Positions 34,666-44,400 of a stretch of 64,000 nt of DNA are shown piece after piece; position 1 is the first letter of the stretch, and every line of letters begins with the position of its first letter. The stretch comes from VXOZ01 sp965220045. GTDB taxonomy: Bacteria; Chloroflexota; UBA11872; VXOZ01. Below the pieces are notes generated by a model, which did not search any database, had not been told where the DNA came from, and saw only the letters and a program-made list of their open reading frames with translations. A program made the translations under genes and the position numbers. Location of the stretch: assembly GCA_965220045.1 (NCBI GenBank), contig OZ244803.1, positions 124,001 to 188,000 of the forward strand. Reading direction: 5' to 3'.

Positions 34666-35682
34666 CTAGTGCTTTGGCTCAATCTTCACCTGCTGGCCGT
34701 CGGAAACAAGATGGCTGTAGCGGATGGTCGAATCGTCAAGCCGCTCCAGGGTGACCGGTTCAATTTCGCCCTCGCGGGTAACCACTACGCCAACATCCGG
34801 CCACGCACGGGGCACCGGGCACTCGAACGTAACCGTGCGCCATTGCACCCGTTCGGGAATATCAGGCGCTGCCAGGCGGTAGGTGATGGCCGTCGACGAT
34901 TGCTGCTCGTCAACAACCGTGGCCTCTCGTGCCATGATGAGGTAGTCCACCACCTCCTCAGGCACTGCCAGCCACACCTCATCGCCGCCGACGCGGGTGA
35001 CGGCTTCCAAGCGGTTGCCAAGCTCGGTGGGCGTTAACTCGCGGTTAGGGATGACAAGCTCGTCCTGCACGGCGTGCGTGTAGTCCACGATCCAACCGCC
35101 GGTTTCGCGGGCGCGGTGGGTGAGCCGGTAGGGATCATACCGCCGGTTGTATTCATCGAGCTTGTGGTAAACCACTGGCCGGCTGAGTTGCATGAGGTCT
35201 GAATCGGGGTAGTTGAGCTGGTCTCGCACGCCGAACATGCTCAGACACCCGGCCTCCTCGGCCAGCGGCCAGGCATACGGCAGGCAGTGATCGCTCCCCG
35301 GCGCAATGAACGTAGTCACCGGAGTGCCCAGCCGCTCTTCCAGCAAGCGCGTGGCGTCCACCACTTCGATACGGGCGTTCTCCGGCACCGCCATGCTGCC
35401 GGGCAGCCTGTTGTGCGTCATAGAATGGTTGGAAACCGTCCAGCCGTACCGCTGCGCCAGCTTGCACTCTTCTACAGAGACGTGCATATAGGTGGCGTCG
35501 TAGCCGCTGCCCTGCACGTCGCGGGGTTCGCCCATCTGCCCCACCACCACCGTCAGATGCCCCGGCGCGCCGAATTCCTCGTGGATGGGCAGACCGTTCT
35601 GCACGGTCGAGGTCGGCACCTCGTCGTAGGTGGTGGAGTAGACCCAGCGTTTGCCGTATTTCCAACGTGTAATGGCTACCAT
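34666..35682 (-). CDS. NodB-like polysaccharide deacetylase-fold protein
   Basis: 338 residues. YGWTVSNHSMTHNRLPGS is the HxxxH metal motif of NodB deacetylases; the upstream STTYDE may replace the usual DD pair. No signal peptide, so it appears to be cytoplasmic, unlike most family members. The C-terminal ~120 residues look like a beta-rich accessory domain. It may deacetylate a small sugar or amide substrate taken up by the cell. Confidence 0.7.
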   Translation of the reverse strand: MVAITRWKYGKRWVYSTTYDEVPTSTVQNGLPIHEEFGAPGHLTVVVGQMGEPRDVQGSGYDATYMHVSVEECKLAQRYGWTVSNHSMTHNRLPGSMAVPENARIEVVDATRLLEERLGTPVTTFIAPGSDHCLPYAWPLAEEAGCLSMFGVRDQLNYPDSDLMQLSRPVVYHKLDEYNRRYDPYRLTHRARETGGWIVDYTHAVQDELVIPNRELTPTELGNRLEAVTRVGGDEVWLAVPEEVVDYLIMAREATVVDEQQSSTAITYRLAAPDIPERVQWRTVTFECPVPRAWPDVGVVVTREGEIEPVTLERLDDSTIRYSHLVSDGQQVKIEPKH

Positions 35683-35716
35683 AATATGCTTTCTCGGTGT
35701 GCGTGATAACCTTTCG

Positions 35717-35869
35717 CCCTCACCCTAACCCTCTCCCCCAAGGAGAGGGGATAAGACCTGAGCCTCATCGATGGTCACTTACACCTTCAATCGGTACAGG
35801 TACGTACAGTTTGCGGTCATACTTCCGCCACGCTTTCCCTTGTAGGGGCACGATATATCGTGCCCCTGC
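35717..35869. repeat. R4 copy and R1 palindrome copy 3
   Basis: R4 at 35717-35750 (CCCTCACCCTAACCCTCTCC followed by an inverted arm); R1 at 35842-35869 with the last bases changed (CCCCTGC instead of CCCCTAC). Confidence 0.75.
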
Positions 35870-35923
35870 ACCGCCTCGCCATTTTGTATTGTGCAATGGA
35901 AAAGAGAGCGGCACACCTGCGAC

Positions 35924-37126
35924 CTACGCCAGCGCCGGTTTCGCCGAGCGCAGGTTTGCCAGGCGCATCAGGCCGTAATTGTAGACGTTTACCCGGTCGA
36001 TGCCGAGCGCGCGCACCTTCTCAATCTGCCCGGCTACGTCCGCCGACGTGATTACTTGCGGCGGAATGAGGCGCAATCCCTCGCGGATAGGCACTCGACC
36101 ATCTACAAGCCGTTGCAGATCGTGCACGGCGCGCCTGAGAATGAGACCGTCGAGCGAATACGCCGCGCAGTCGAGCAGTTCATTCGGAATGCCTTCATCG
36201 AGGGCGCGGCTGATGTCCACGCCGTCCAGTGCCTGGATCACTGAGGCCTGCTCCGGCAAGCCGACGCCCATATTGACGATGGGCACAAAGTCCGACGTGC
36301 CGCCCAAGGCCTGTTTGCATTCCGCCCATAGCGACATGACGCTATCGATGCGCATGCGCAGGTAGCCGTCGAGAGCCGGGAATGTCAGCGCGTGGCCGGC
36401 GATGTTGTCGCCCAAGCCGCCGAGCGCGGGTAACTGATCACCTTCCAGGTAGTCGAGGATGTGGTCTCGCGCCCACCGGCGCACGGCCTCACCCTCCACT
36501 CCTGCCGCCTGTGCGCGTCCTAGGCAATGCTCGCAGAAGCAGAGACCCAGCAGATACTCGGTGAAGGGGTCCAACTCCACACTCGGTATGCCGTGGTGGA
36601 CGTCGTGCTCGAACGTGCCGAAGTGCAGGAACTCCAGCTCGACCTGGTCCGGTGCGAGGTTGTCGGCCATATCGCTCAGCAGCGCCGTAACGTACATCCG
36701 TACATCGGGGTTGCTGGGACACAAGTAATGTGGAATGCGGTCGCCCAGCGCGTTGAGCGTATTGATTTCGGGATAGATCGTGCCGAGGGCGCTGTTGTGC
36801 AGGGTGACCGTCCAGGCGTGATACGCGAGGCCGTGTTTCCCCAGCGCATCGCGGATGCGCCGCATCCCATCATCTTCTTGCACGAGCGGGGCCACGATGG
36901 GCTTGACGGTACCGTAGCGCTTGAGGTCGGGCTGAAAGTAGATGGCCGACGAGTTGGCGACGAAGAGCTTGCGACCCGGATTGTGGGGCCGCAGGTGCTT
37001 GACGTTGTGGTAGCTGTGGCTGAGGGAAACGGCCTGCATGCCGCCCTCGTTGGCAATACGCGCCAGCGCCGTATCAATGCCCTCTTCGAGCACGTCCCAG
37101 GGATACGTCCAGATTACGCCGTACAT
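35924..37126 (-). CDS. Hypothetical protein, probable TIM-barrel enzyme
   Basis: 400 residues from the ATG beginning MYGVIWTYPWDVLEEG, with AGGGAG ~10 bp upstream; an alternative start at 37168 adds 14 unlikely residues. Not assigned to a family. Visible are SLSHSYHNVKHLRPHN near residue 35, AWTVTLHNSALG near 106 and CFCEHCLGRA near 205, a conserved-looking Cys pair. The pattern suggests a glycoside-hydrolase-like barrel. It lies upstream of the NodB-like gene on the same strand, so it may act on the same substrate. Confidence 0.65.
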   Translation of the reverse strand: MYGVIWTYPWDVLEEGIDTALARIANEGGMQAVSLSHSYHNVKHLRPHNPGRKLFVANSSAIYFQPDLKRYGTVKPIVAPLVQEDDGMRRIRDALGKHGLAYHAWTVTLHNSALGTIYPEINTLNALGDRIPHYLCPSNPDVRMYVTALLSDMADNLAPDQVELEFLHFGTFEHDVHHGIPSVELDPFTEYLLGLCFCEHCLGRAQAAGVEGEAVRRWARDHILDYLEGDQLPALGGLGDNIAGHALTFPALDGYLRMRIDSVMSLWAECKQALGGTSDFVPIVNMGVGLPEQASVIQALDGVDISRALDEGIPNELLDCAAYSLDGLILRRAVHDLQRLVDGRVPIREGLRLIPPQVITSADVAGQIEKVRALGIDRVNVYNYGLMRLANLRSAKPALA

Positions 37127-37207
37127 GCTTTCGCCGCTCCCTTCCGGCAACGCTCCGCCCGTTGGCAATTCACCACCAGTTCAGTGTGGAGTTCTCCGCT
37201 CCCTCCG

Positions 37208-37247
37208 GTCCCCTCTCCCTCAGGGAGAGGGTTAGGGTGAGGGGGAA
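37208..37247. repeat. R4 repeat copy
   Basis: CCCCTCTCCCTCAGGGAGAG followed by GGTTAGGGTGAGGG, in the gap between divergent genes at 37126 and 37419. Confidence 0.75.
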
Positions 37248-37418
37248 TCCTCAAGATAGAGACGCCAAACCACTAACCCGTTCAGATACAGTCGCAATGG
37301 TCCGCTGTTTGAACTTCTCGAAACGTCGACCGCTCCTGCGAACTACCACTATACTAGCATCGCCGCGTGTCTTGTAGAATAGGCCGTGCAGTTCTCAAAC
37401 CGAGAAAGGAAGCCCCAC

Positions 37419-38258
37419 ATGGGGTCTGGCGACACAAATACCGCAAACCACGTCTACTGTGAGGAGATTGCCACATCCTTGCAGAAAGTCGGCGTGCGCC
37501 CCGGCGATACGGTAATGTTCCACAGTTCCCTGAGCAGCATGGGGTGGGTGGTCGGCGGTGCGGATACGGTAATAGACGGGTTCCAGGATGCGGTCGGGCC
37601 GCAGGGCACGGTCGTCGTGCCCACCCTCTGCCGCATGCCGGACGGCGAACGGCACCTGACATTCGACCGCTGGAACATTGCAACGTCGGTTTCATGCGTC
37701 GGCCGCATCACCGAAGTCCTGCGCCACCGGCCGGATGCCGTGCGCAGCGACCATGGGACGCACTCGGTAGCCGCCATCGGTCCGCGGGCAAGGGAGCTCA
37801 CTGCCAATCATGGCGCGGCGGGCCCGCGCCTCGGACCCTGGGGGCCGCGCGCCTTCGCGGGGGAAAGCCCTTGGCAGAGGTTCTACGACTGGAACGTGGC
37901 CTACTGCTTCCTGGGCGTGAACTTCCACTTCAACACCATGGTGCACTTCGTGGAAAGCAGGCTGGTGGAGCGGGCATTGCAAAGAGCTGCGCCGGCGCAG
38001 CGCGATGAACTGTCGGGGCAGATTAGCGGCTGGCAGCAGCAGGGGGTGTGGCCGAGCATCGGTCTAAAGGCGCGCGAGGCATTCGAAGCCGTCTTGGCGG
38101 AGTAGGGAGGCCTTCACTACGGCACGATCGGCGCCGCCACTATCCGTTGCACCCGCGCCCGGCCAATGGTAGACCGCTGGCTGGCGCTTGCGGAGGCCGA
38201 TCCGCCGCGCTGGTGTTCCGGTTCGTTCGTCGCCTGGCTCGAGCAAATCGAAACGTAA
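37419..38258 (+). pseudogene. AAC(3)-family N-acetyltransferase gene interrupted by an in-frame TAG
   Basis: From ATG 37419 (AAAGGA 8 bp upstream). Family motifs: FHSSLSSMGWVVGGADTVI, the His-rich SDHGTHSVAAIGPRA, and SPWQRFYDWNVAYCFLGVNF. The frame meets TAG at 38103-38105 after 228 codons, then continues in frame for 50 codons (GGLHYGTIGAATIRCTRARP, then MVDRWLALAEADPP) to TAA at 38258. That part is the normal AAC(3) C-terminus, and the TAA lies 7 bp before a perfect terminator. A truncated product may still be made. Substrates of these acetyl-CoA-dependent enzymes include aminoglycosides, but many environmental members have other roles. Confidence 0.75.
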
Positions 38259-38265
38259 ATCAATA

Positions 38266-38312
38266 CAAAGAGGCGAGAGGTCTGACCTCTCGCCTCTTTG
38301 TTGTTCCTGTCT
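38266..38312. terminator. Bidirectional rho-independent terminator
   Basis: CAAAGAGGCGAGAGGT-(CTG)-ACCTCTCGCCTCTTTG, a perfect 16-bp stem with TTGTTCCTGT on the + side. It separates the convergent acetyltransferase gene and the solute-binding-protein gene. Confidence 0.9.
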
Positions 38313-38362
38313 CAAACGGCCTGCTCATTCCCTTTCACAAAGAACTCGCAGAACTCCTGCCG

Positions 38363-39736
38363 CTACTCCTGAATGATGATCGCATTCAACAGATCGGTGG
38401 CAGCGCGGCCGTATTCCTCGGCGGTCATGTTGCCCGTGTTGAACTCTTCGTAGACCGGGCCGATGGCGGCGCGCCATTCGCCCCAGGTCGTGTAGCGCAG
38501 CAGGCCCCAACCGGCCGGACCGCTATATGCGGACTGGTTGGCGTGGGCAACCGAATCGTAGCCCGTCTCTTCCTTCAACCGCTCCGCGGGCAGCGTGGAG
38601 ACTGCGGCGACGGGGCTGATGGTATGGTTTACCGCCAGCGTGTAGCCCACGCTGTTTTCGCCCGACATCATCCACCTCATCACGTTCCACGCGTGGTCGA
38701 CTTTCTCGCCGACGCCCATGAGGATGGCCGGGTACCAAGCGCGGCCGGACTTGTTCGGCGCTTCGCCCGTGTAGGGCAGGGCTGCGCCGATCACCTCAAA
38801 CTCCACCGCCGGCTTGTAGCCATTGGTAATGTGGAAGCCGACCTTGCCGGTCTGCCAGATATGCTGCTCGCCTCTGAGGGCGGCGGACTGATCCGCGTTG
38901 GGCACCACATTATGTTTCTCGCGCAGATCGTACCAGTACTGCAGCGCTTCGATGAAGACGGGGCTATCCATATTCCCGCGCTTCTCTTCCTCGTTCCAGC
39001 AGAACTCGCCGAAGTAGGTGCCGGTGGCGATGCCGGAAACGTTGAACGCGGAGACTCCGCCGGTGTGACCGAACTGCTCCTCACCCTGTGTCATGGCCCG
39101 CGCGTACTCCAGGAACTTGTCCATGGTCCAGGAAGCGTCCGCCGGGTCAGCGGAAGGCGCATCCAGTCCGGCGGTATCGAGCAGTTGCTTGTTCATGAGC
39201 AAGGCATCGCAGTTGCCGGAACCGGGCATGCCCCAGAGCACGCCCTTGTCCAGCCACTGTGTCAGCGTGGCGGGCAAGAAGATCTCCGTAGCTACCAACC
39301 CATCGCGCTTGAAGAACTCATCCAACGGCGAGAGCACTTCGGCTTCCGCCAGGTCAAGATACGAGCCCCAACTGCAGCGCAGGAAGTCGATGGGCACACC
39401 GGCCGCCGCGGCCACCCTAAGCTTAGTCTCGGCCTCAGCTACGCTGGGCAGATTCTGCAGGTCGATCGTGACATTGGGTGTCTCGGCCTCGTAGGTGTCG
39501 AAATACGCGCGCACCTTTTCAGTGGTTGAGGCTGAATCGCGCGACAGATAGATGAGTTCTACCTGCTCGGTCTCCGGGGCCGCTTCCGCTTGTGGTGCCT
39601 CTTCTTCCGCCGGCGCCTCTTCTTCCGCCGGCATGGCGCCGCTCTGGGCCGTGCCGCAGGCCGCCAGGAACGCCGCGCCGCCTACCGTTGCCGCCGAGCC
39701 CAGGAACATCCGTCGTGACAGATTCTTCTTCAGCAT
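38363..39736 (-). CDS. ABC-type extracellular solute-binding protein, Tat lipoprotein
   Basis: 457 residues. The signal NLSRRMFLGSAATVGG is a twin-arginine signal and FLAAC is the lipobox, so the protein is exported folded and lipid-anchored at Cys. A Glu/Ala-rich linker (PAEEEAPAEEEAPQ) follows. The body is a family 1 (sugar-type) binding protein, for example LIYLSRDSASTTEKV and IDFLRCSWGSYLDLAEAEV. It has no permease or ATPase beside it, so it is either an orphan or serves a transporter elsewhere. Its terminator is the hairpin at 38266. Confidence 0.92.
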   Translation of the reverse strand: MLKKNLSRRMFLGSAATVGGAAFLAACGTAQSGAMPAEEEAPAEEEAPQAEAAPETEQVELIYLSRDSASTTEKVRAYFDTYEAETPNVTIDLQNLPSVAEAETKLRVAAAAGVPIDFLRCSWGSYLDLAEAEVLSPLDEFFKRDGLVATEIFLPATLTQWLDKGVLWGMPGSGNCDALLMNKQLLDTAGLDAPSADPADASWTMDKFLEYARAMTQGEEQFGHTGGVSAFNVSGIATGTYFGEFCWNEEEKRGNMDSPVFIEALQYWYDLREKHNVVPNADQSAALRGEQHIWQTGKVGFHITNGYKPAVEFEVIGAALPYTGEAPNKSGRAWYPAILMGVGEKVDHAWNVMRWMMSGENSVGYTLAVNHTISPVAAVSTLPAERLKEETGYDSVAHANQSAYSGPAGWGLLRYTTWGEWRAAIGPVYEEFNTGNMTAEEYGRAATDLLNAIIIQE

Positions 39737-39947
39737 CAGGAACTCTCCTCTCCGTGCTGATTGTCTGAGATACGCACCACTATTGGAAACTGAGCATGCA
39801 GACTGCGTACCTCACGTCAAGGTACAGCTTGCAGTGAAAAACGGCGGGAGTCAAGAGAGCCGGACGCACATCAGCGGCAAGTAGGGTTGCACAAAGCCTC
39901 AAGCGGCAATGGAGCCGCGGGCAGTGCGCGCGGTGAGCGCGTTTGCC

Positions 39948-41096
39948 TCAGCGCTGTTCCAGCGGCAGCCAGCGGCGGTCTTTCGGTCCGGTGTAGACCG
40001 AGGAAGGACGGATGAGCCGGTTGTGCGAGAGCTGCTCCAGGCAGTGCGCCGACCAGCCGCCGACGCGGCCCACGGCAAACGTGGGCGTGAATAGCTCTGC
40101 GGACATGCCGACACCGTGCAGCACCAACGCCGTGTAGTACTCCAGGTTCGTCTGCAGATTGCGGCCCGGCTTGAACTCTTCCAACAGGCGCAGGGCAGTC
40201 TCCTCGACCGCGCGGGCCAGGTCGTAGAGACTGCGGTCGCCGGCCTGCTCATAGAGCCGTTCCGCCGCCTGCGAGAGCACGTCTGCGCGGGGATCGCGGA
40301 CTTTGTAGACGCGGTGGCCGAAGCCCATCAGGCGCTCGCCCCGTTGAAGGCGTTCGCGAATGTTCGCATCGGCGCGGTCCGCCGTGCCGATTTCGAACAC
40401 CATGTCGAGCGCGGGTCCGGGCGCGCCGCCGTGGGCGGGCCCTTTCAACGCGCCGATGGCGCCCGTAATGGCCGAGTAAAGGTCAGATTCCGTTGAGACG
40501 ATGACTCTCCCCGTGAACGTAGAGGCGTTCATGCCGTGGTCCATGGCCGTGACGAGGTACGTATCCATGGCGCGCACGAAGTCGGCATGCGGCTCTGCGC
40601 CGGTTAGCATATACAGGTAGTTCGCAGCCTGCCCATACTCATCTCGCGGCGGCACAACGTCTTGGCCCTCTCGGATCCGGACGTAGCTGGCTACGATTAC
40701 GGGAAACGCCGCACAAATTCTTTCCGCGCGGCGCAACTGCGTCTCCGCGCTGGTGTCGTCCGGGTCCTCGTCGCCAAGGGAGAGAGTAGCGCAGGCCATG
40801 CGCAGCGCGTCGATAACGGGAGCTTTGCGCGCGGCGGCAGCTTCGAGCACGTGCTTGGTCGTGCGCGGCAGTTCCTGCCCGCCTTGAAAGCGGGACTTGA
40901 GAGCCGCGAGCTCTGCTTCATTGGGAAGGCGGTCGTGCCACAAAAGAAACGCGGCCTCTTCAAACGTCGCATGAGGTGCAAGCTCCATGAGCGGATGCCC
41001 ACCGATAAAGAGCTCACCGGCGAGACCGTCAACATAGCTCAGCCGCGTCTCTGCCGCAGCAACACCTTCAAGGCCGGGAATTACTTTTGTAGCCAT
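39948..41096 (-). CDS. Citrate synthase family protein
   Basis: 382 residues. The catalytic His appear in LKGPAHGGAPG and MGFGHRVYKVRDPRA, and TAMDHGMNASTFTGR is the oxaloacetate-site region; the C-terminal GRVGGWSAHCLEQ is standard. The length fits type II citrate synthases from Gram-positive-like groups; 2-methylcitrate synthase cannot be excluded. It condenses acetyl-CoA with oxaloacetate at the head of the TCA cycle. No other TCA gene is adjacent. Confidence 0.93.
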   Translation of the reverse strand: MATKVIPGLEGVAAAETRLSYVDGLAGELFIGGHPLMELAPHATFEEAAFLLWHDRLPNEAELAALKSRFQGGQELPRTTKHVLEAAAARKAPVIDALRMACATLSLGDEDPDDTSAETQLRRAERICAAFPVIVASYVRIREGQDVVPPRDEYGQAANYLYMLTGAEPHADFVRAMDTYLVTAMDHGMNASTFTGRVIVSTESDLYSAITGAIGALKGPAHGGAPGPALDMVFEIGTADRADANIRERLQRGERLMGFGHRVYKVRDPRADVLSQAAERLYEQAGDRSLYDLARAVEETALRLLEEFKPGRNLQTNLEYYTALVLHGVGMSAELFTPTFAVGRVGGWSAHCLEQLSHNRLIRPSSVYTGPKDRRWLPLEQR

Positions 41097-41283
41097 GACA
41101 AGGCCGCTCTCCCTTTACTGAGACGGGTGACGTCACCGTCGCCCTAGAACGCACACCAATTCCGGTAGCCCCACACACGATCGACGGCGGCGCCAGGCCC
41201 GCCGGTGCGCCGGTTGGAAAAGAGTCCCCCACTCTTCTTCCTAAGAGGGTGTTTGCAAAGTGTTTTCCGGGCGAGTAACGTTC

Positions 41284-41393
41284 GCCCCCGTATCGAGTAC
41301 GGGGCAGGCTCTGAGCACTTCGACAAGCTCAGCACAGGCCTGTCGAAGGGCCGTTCATGCTTCGACAAGCTCAGCACGAACGGCTTCTGTGGG
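41284..41393. repeat. Repeat family R5 composite element
   Basis: CTTCGACAAGCTCAGCAC occurs twice, with an inverted TGTCGAAGGGCCGTTC between, next to a CCCGTATCGAGTACGGGGCA dyad. Relatives are at 46664-46704 and 52741-52834. Gap 41097-41493 has no gene. Confidence 0.75.
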
Positions 41394-41493
41394 CTTCGCA
41401 AACACTCTCTAAGACATGTTCAAGACAGAATGCGGACGTCCGGCCGGCCGGACATCCATCCTTAGTATAGCAAGATGGCGGCGAAAATTCCGC

Positions 41494-44115
41494 CTATTCT
41501 TCGCCGTCTACCGCGACCTCGGCATTCTGAATCGCAAAGGTCACCATGCGCACTCTCTGCCCCCCATCGGCATCCTGCCCGATCAGGCGCACGGTGTACA
41601 CGCCATCGGGATTCTGGGCCGTGTCCCATGCCGCCAGCACGTCATTGGCCGTTGGCTCCGTGGAGTATCTGATACGTACCCACATGTCCGGGTTTTCCTG
41701 CCCGGCATAGGACACTTCGTAGGACTGGAATCCCGGGAAGAACGCGTTGCCGCGGATTTCCAGGATACTGCGCACGGTGTCGCCGTCACGGGGATAGAGG
41801 ATGATGACGGGATCGTCCGGCGGCAGGCTGTGCTCCTCCGTGGGCGCCACCGCTACCGCTTCCGCAGCGGCCCACTCCTGTGCCTCTTCCGGCACGACCA
41901 TGAACACGCGCACCTCCGCCTGCGAGTCCGGCACATTGGGGCCGGCGCGCAGGCCGGACTCTCTATGCACCCGGAACGGCACGAAGATGTTGTCTACCAG
42001 CCGGGGGACGTTTTCCTTTAGGAAGATCTCACTGTGGGTCGCCCCGCAATACGGCGTTGGCAGCAAGCCGGTTTGAGTGCAGACTTCCACCTCTACCAAG
42101 CCGCGCGGCTCTTCAAAGGCAAGCACACGCGTGTCGGCAAGCGCCGCTTCCATGAAAGCATTCCAGATGGGCGTCGCCCCACGCATGCCGGTCAGATTCC
42201 AGGTTGGCGTTCCATCCGAATTGCCCACCCAAACGCCGGTGACGAGTTGCGGCGTATAGCCTATCGTCCAGCCGTCGCGGTTATCGTCGGTAGTGCCCGT
42301 CTTGGCGGCGGCAGGACGGCTGAGTTCGAGCGGCGTATACGGGCCGAACTCCGCTGCCCGCGTCTTGCTGTCGGAGAGGATATGGGTGATTTGGTACGCG
42401 ATGCGCGGATCGAACACGTCTTGCGCTTCCGGATACTCATAGCGTTCCAGCACATTGCCGCGCGCATCGACCACGCGGCGAATGGCGGATACGGGAATGT
42501 AGCTGCCGCCGCGCGCCAGCACGGAATAGGCGTTCGTTAACTCAAGCAGCTTCACCTCGCCGCCGCCGAGCACAATGCTGGGGCCGAAGCGGCTGCGGTT
42601 CTCAAAGGTGGTCATGCCCAGGCTTTGCATGGTGTCGATGGCCGTTTCGAGACCGAGAAAGAGTCCCATGCGCACCGCGGCGACATTGAAGGAGTTGGCC
42701 AGGGCGTGACGTACGGTGACCGGACCCTTGAATTCGCCGCTGAAATTACGCGGCCTGTAGGTGGGCTCGTTGGGAATCTCGATTGAAGTCGGGACATCCC
42801 AGATCGTGGTGGCCGGCGTCCAGCCTCTTTCAAAGGCCGCCGCGTAGAAGAGCGGCTTGAGGGCCGATCCCGGCTGGCGCGGCGCCAAGGCCACGTTCAC
42901 CTGACCGTCGATGTCTTCATCGTGAAAGTCCAAGCTGCCGACCATGGTGAGGATTTCACCGCTCTTCGGCAGGATCGCCACCACAGCGGCGTTGGTTACG
43001 TTAAAGCCTTCGAGGGTGGCTATGTGCTCCCGGGCGATTTCCTCTGCGCTGTTCTGCAAATTCAGGTCGAGGGTGGTATAGACGTGCAGGCCGCCCTGGC
43101 GCACCCGCTCGGCCCCATAGTGCTCCGCCAGTTGGTCCCGGACGAATTGCACGAAGTGCGGCGCCAGCACCGCGGTATCCGTTGCTTCCTCGCCCTCTGT
43201 GACCGCTCCATCCTCGCCTGCGGCCGCATCCTGTCGCAAACGCTTGTACGTCAACGGCTCGTCGATTGCCTCTTCCAGCTCGGCTTGCGTGATGTAGCCG
43301 GCCACCACCATCTGTTCGAGCACGTACCGCTGCCGGGCTTTCGCCCTGTCGGCATTTGTATAGGGATTATCGCGCGAGGGCGACTGGGTCAAACCCGCCA
43401 GCAGGGCGGCTTCAGCCAGTGTCAGTTCCATCGCCTTCTTGCCGAAGAACACGTTGGCCGCGGCCTCGATGCCATAGGCTTGGCTGCCGTAATAGACCTT
43501 GTTGAGATAGAACGTAAGGATGGATTCCCGGCTGAACTGTGCCGTCAGCCGCGCCGCGACGTTGATCTCGCGCAGCTTCCGGTCATACGTCTGCTCCGGC
43601 GTGAGGCAGACATTCTTGACGAGTTGCTGGGTGATCGTGCTGCCGCCGGAGACGACCTCACCAGCCTGTTGATTCTGCACCCACGCGCGGGTAATGGCGC
43701 GCATGTCGTAGCCGGGGTGCTGGTAGAAGAAGCGGTCTTCGGCGGCAATGGTGGCCTGCTTGATGACGAGGGGAATGTCCTCGCCGGCGAGGACGATGCG
43801 CAGGCCCTCATCCGGATCGGTGACTGTGGCAAGCAAGGTGCCGTGACGGTCGTAAATGTAGCTGGTCGCCGGCAGCGCTTGGTTTTGAATTTGCTCCAGG
43901 CACGCGGCGTAGTCGGCGTCCGTGACGACGTTGCTGCCCGGCGCTATCTGCGGCCCGCAGGCGGCGACAAACATGCCGATGAGCAGGACACAGCCGAGTA
44001 CCGTAGGACGCCCCAAACGAAGACGCGAGCGCCGCCTAGCAACGCTACGTCCTGCTACTTGGATCACGAGAGCGCCTATGCTCATAGGCAAAGACGCGAC
44101 GGGACGATTCCCCAT
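41494..44115 (-). CDS. Class A penicillin-binding protein (bifunctional transglycosylase/transpeptidase)
   Basis: 873 residues from ATG 44115; a TTG start at 44151 is unlikely. Glycosyltransferase 51 domain: EDRFFYQHPGYDMRAI and VVSGGSTITQQLVKN, then KVYYGSQAYGIEAAANVFFG. Transpeptidase domain: SALKP (acylated Ser), SFN (SxN) and KTGTTDDNRDG. A C-terminal ~110 residues form an Ig-like penicillin-binding-protein C-terminal domain. The N-terminal hydrophobic segment ends LIGMFVAACGPQ, which reads as a lipobox and is unusual for a class A enzyme. It polymerises and cross-links peptidoglycan. Confidence 0.95.
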   Translation of the reverse strand: MGNRPVASLPMSIGALVIQVAGRSVARRRSRLRLGRPTVLGCVLLIGMFVAACGPQIAPGSNVVTDADYAACLEQIQNQALPATSYIYDRHGTLLATVTDPDEGLRIVLAGEDIPLVIKQATIAAEDRFFYQHPGYDMRAITRAWVQNQQAGEVVSGGSTITQQLVKNVCLTPEQTYDRKLREINVAARLTAQFSRESILTFYLNKVYYGSQAYGIEAAANVFFGKKAMELTLAEAALLAGLTQSPSRDNPYTNADRAKARQRYVLEQMVVAGYITQAELEEAIDEPLTYKRLRQDAAAGEDGAVTEGEEATDTAVLAPHFVQFVRDQLAEHYGAERVRQGGLHVYTTLDLNLQNSAEEIAREHIATLEGFNVTNAAVVAILPKSGEILTMVGSLDFHDEDIDGQVNVALAPRQPGSALKPLFYAAAFERGWTPATTIWDVPTSIEIPNEPTYRPRNFSGEFKGPVTVRHALANSFNVAAVRMGLFLGLETAIDTMQSLGMTTFENRSRFGPSIVLGGGEVKLLELTNAYSVLARGGSYIPVSAIRRVVDARGNVLERYEYPEAQDVFDPRIAYQITHILSDSKTRAAEFGPYTPLELSRPAAAKTGTTDDNRDGWTIGYTPQLVTGVWVGNSDGTPTWNLTGMRGATPIWNAFMEAALADTRVLAFEEPRGLVEVEVCTQTGLLPTPYCGATHSEIFLKENVPRLVDNIFVPFRVHRESGLRAGPNVPDSQAEVRVFMVVPEEAQEWAAAEAVAVAPTEEHSLPPDDPVIILYPRDGDTVRSILEIRGNAFFPGFQSYEVSYAGQENPDMWVRIRYSTEPTANDVLAAWDTAQNPDGVYTVRLIGQDADGGQRVRMVTFAIQNAEVAVDGEE

Positions 44116-44400
44116 TCTTAAACACCACCACTTTAGAGCTAATTGTGTCAATCATACATGAGACTTGGCTGAATGAGTCACATAGCGAGGAGAAAAGGCC
44201 TACTTTGCAGTTGCGGTAAGGCGCCGTCAACGATGTCCGCCCCATGCGGAGCAATCCACCGTAACGTGTCTGTCTGGAAAAGCAAGAAACGACGGAAAGA
44301 GGGTGCGCGATACACCGGAGAGTAGTATGGTGGGGATAGCAGGAAGGATAGCGGCACATAACAGCAGGCGTAGCTGTTTGCCGCGGCGGGACGGTACAAA

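Noticed and set aside
31353..38258. Reassigned TAG codon
   Set aside because: Two genes have in-frame TAG, but ftsZ and the IMP cyclohydrolase gene end normally at TAG, so recoding is unlikely; nonsense mutation or sequence error is simpler.
38048..39529. 493-codon + strand open frame
   Set aside because: It lies opposite the solute-binding-protein gene, which has a Tat signal, lipobox and family motifs.
44115..44151. TTG start of the class A PBP
   Set aside because: No ribosome binding site and an atypical N-terminus; ATG 44115 is preferred.
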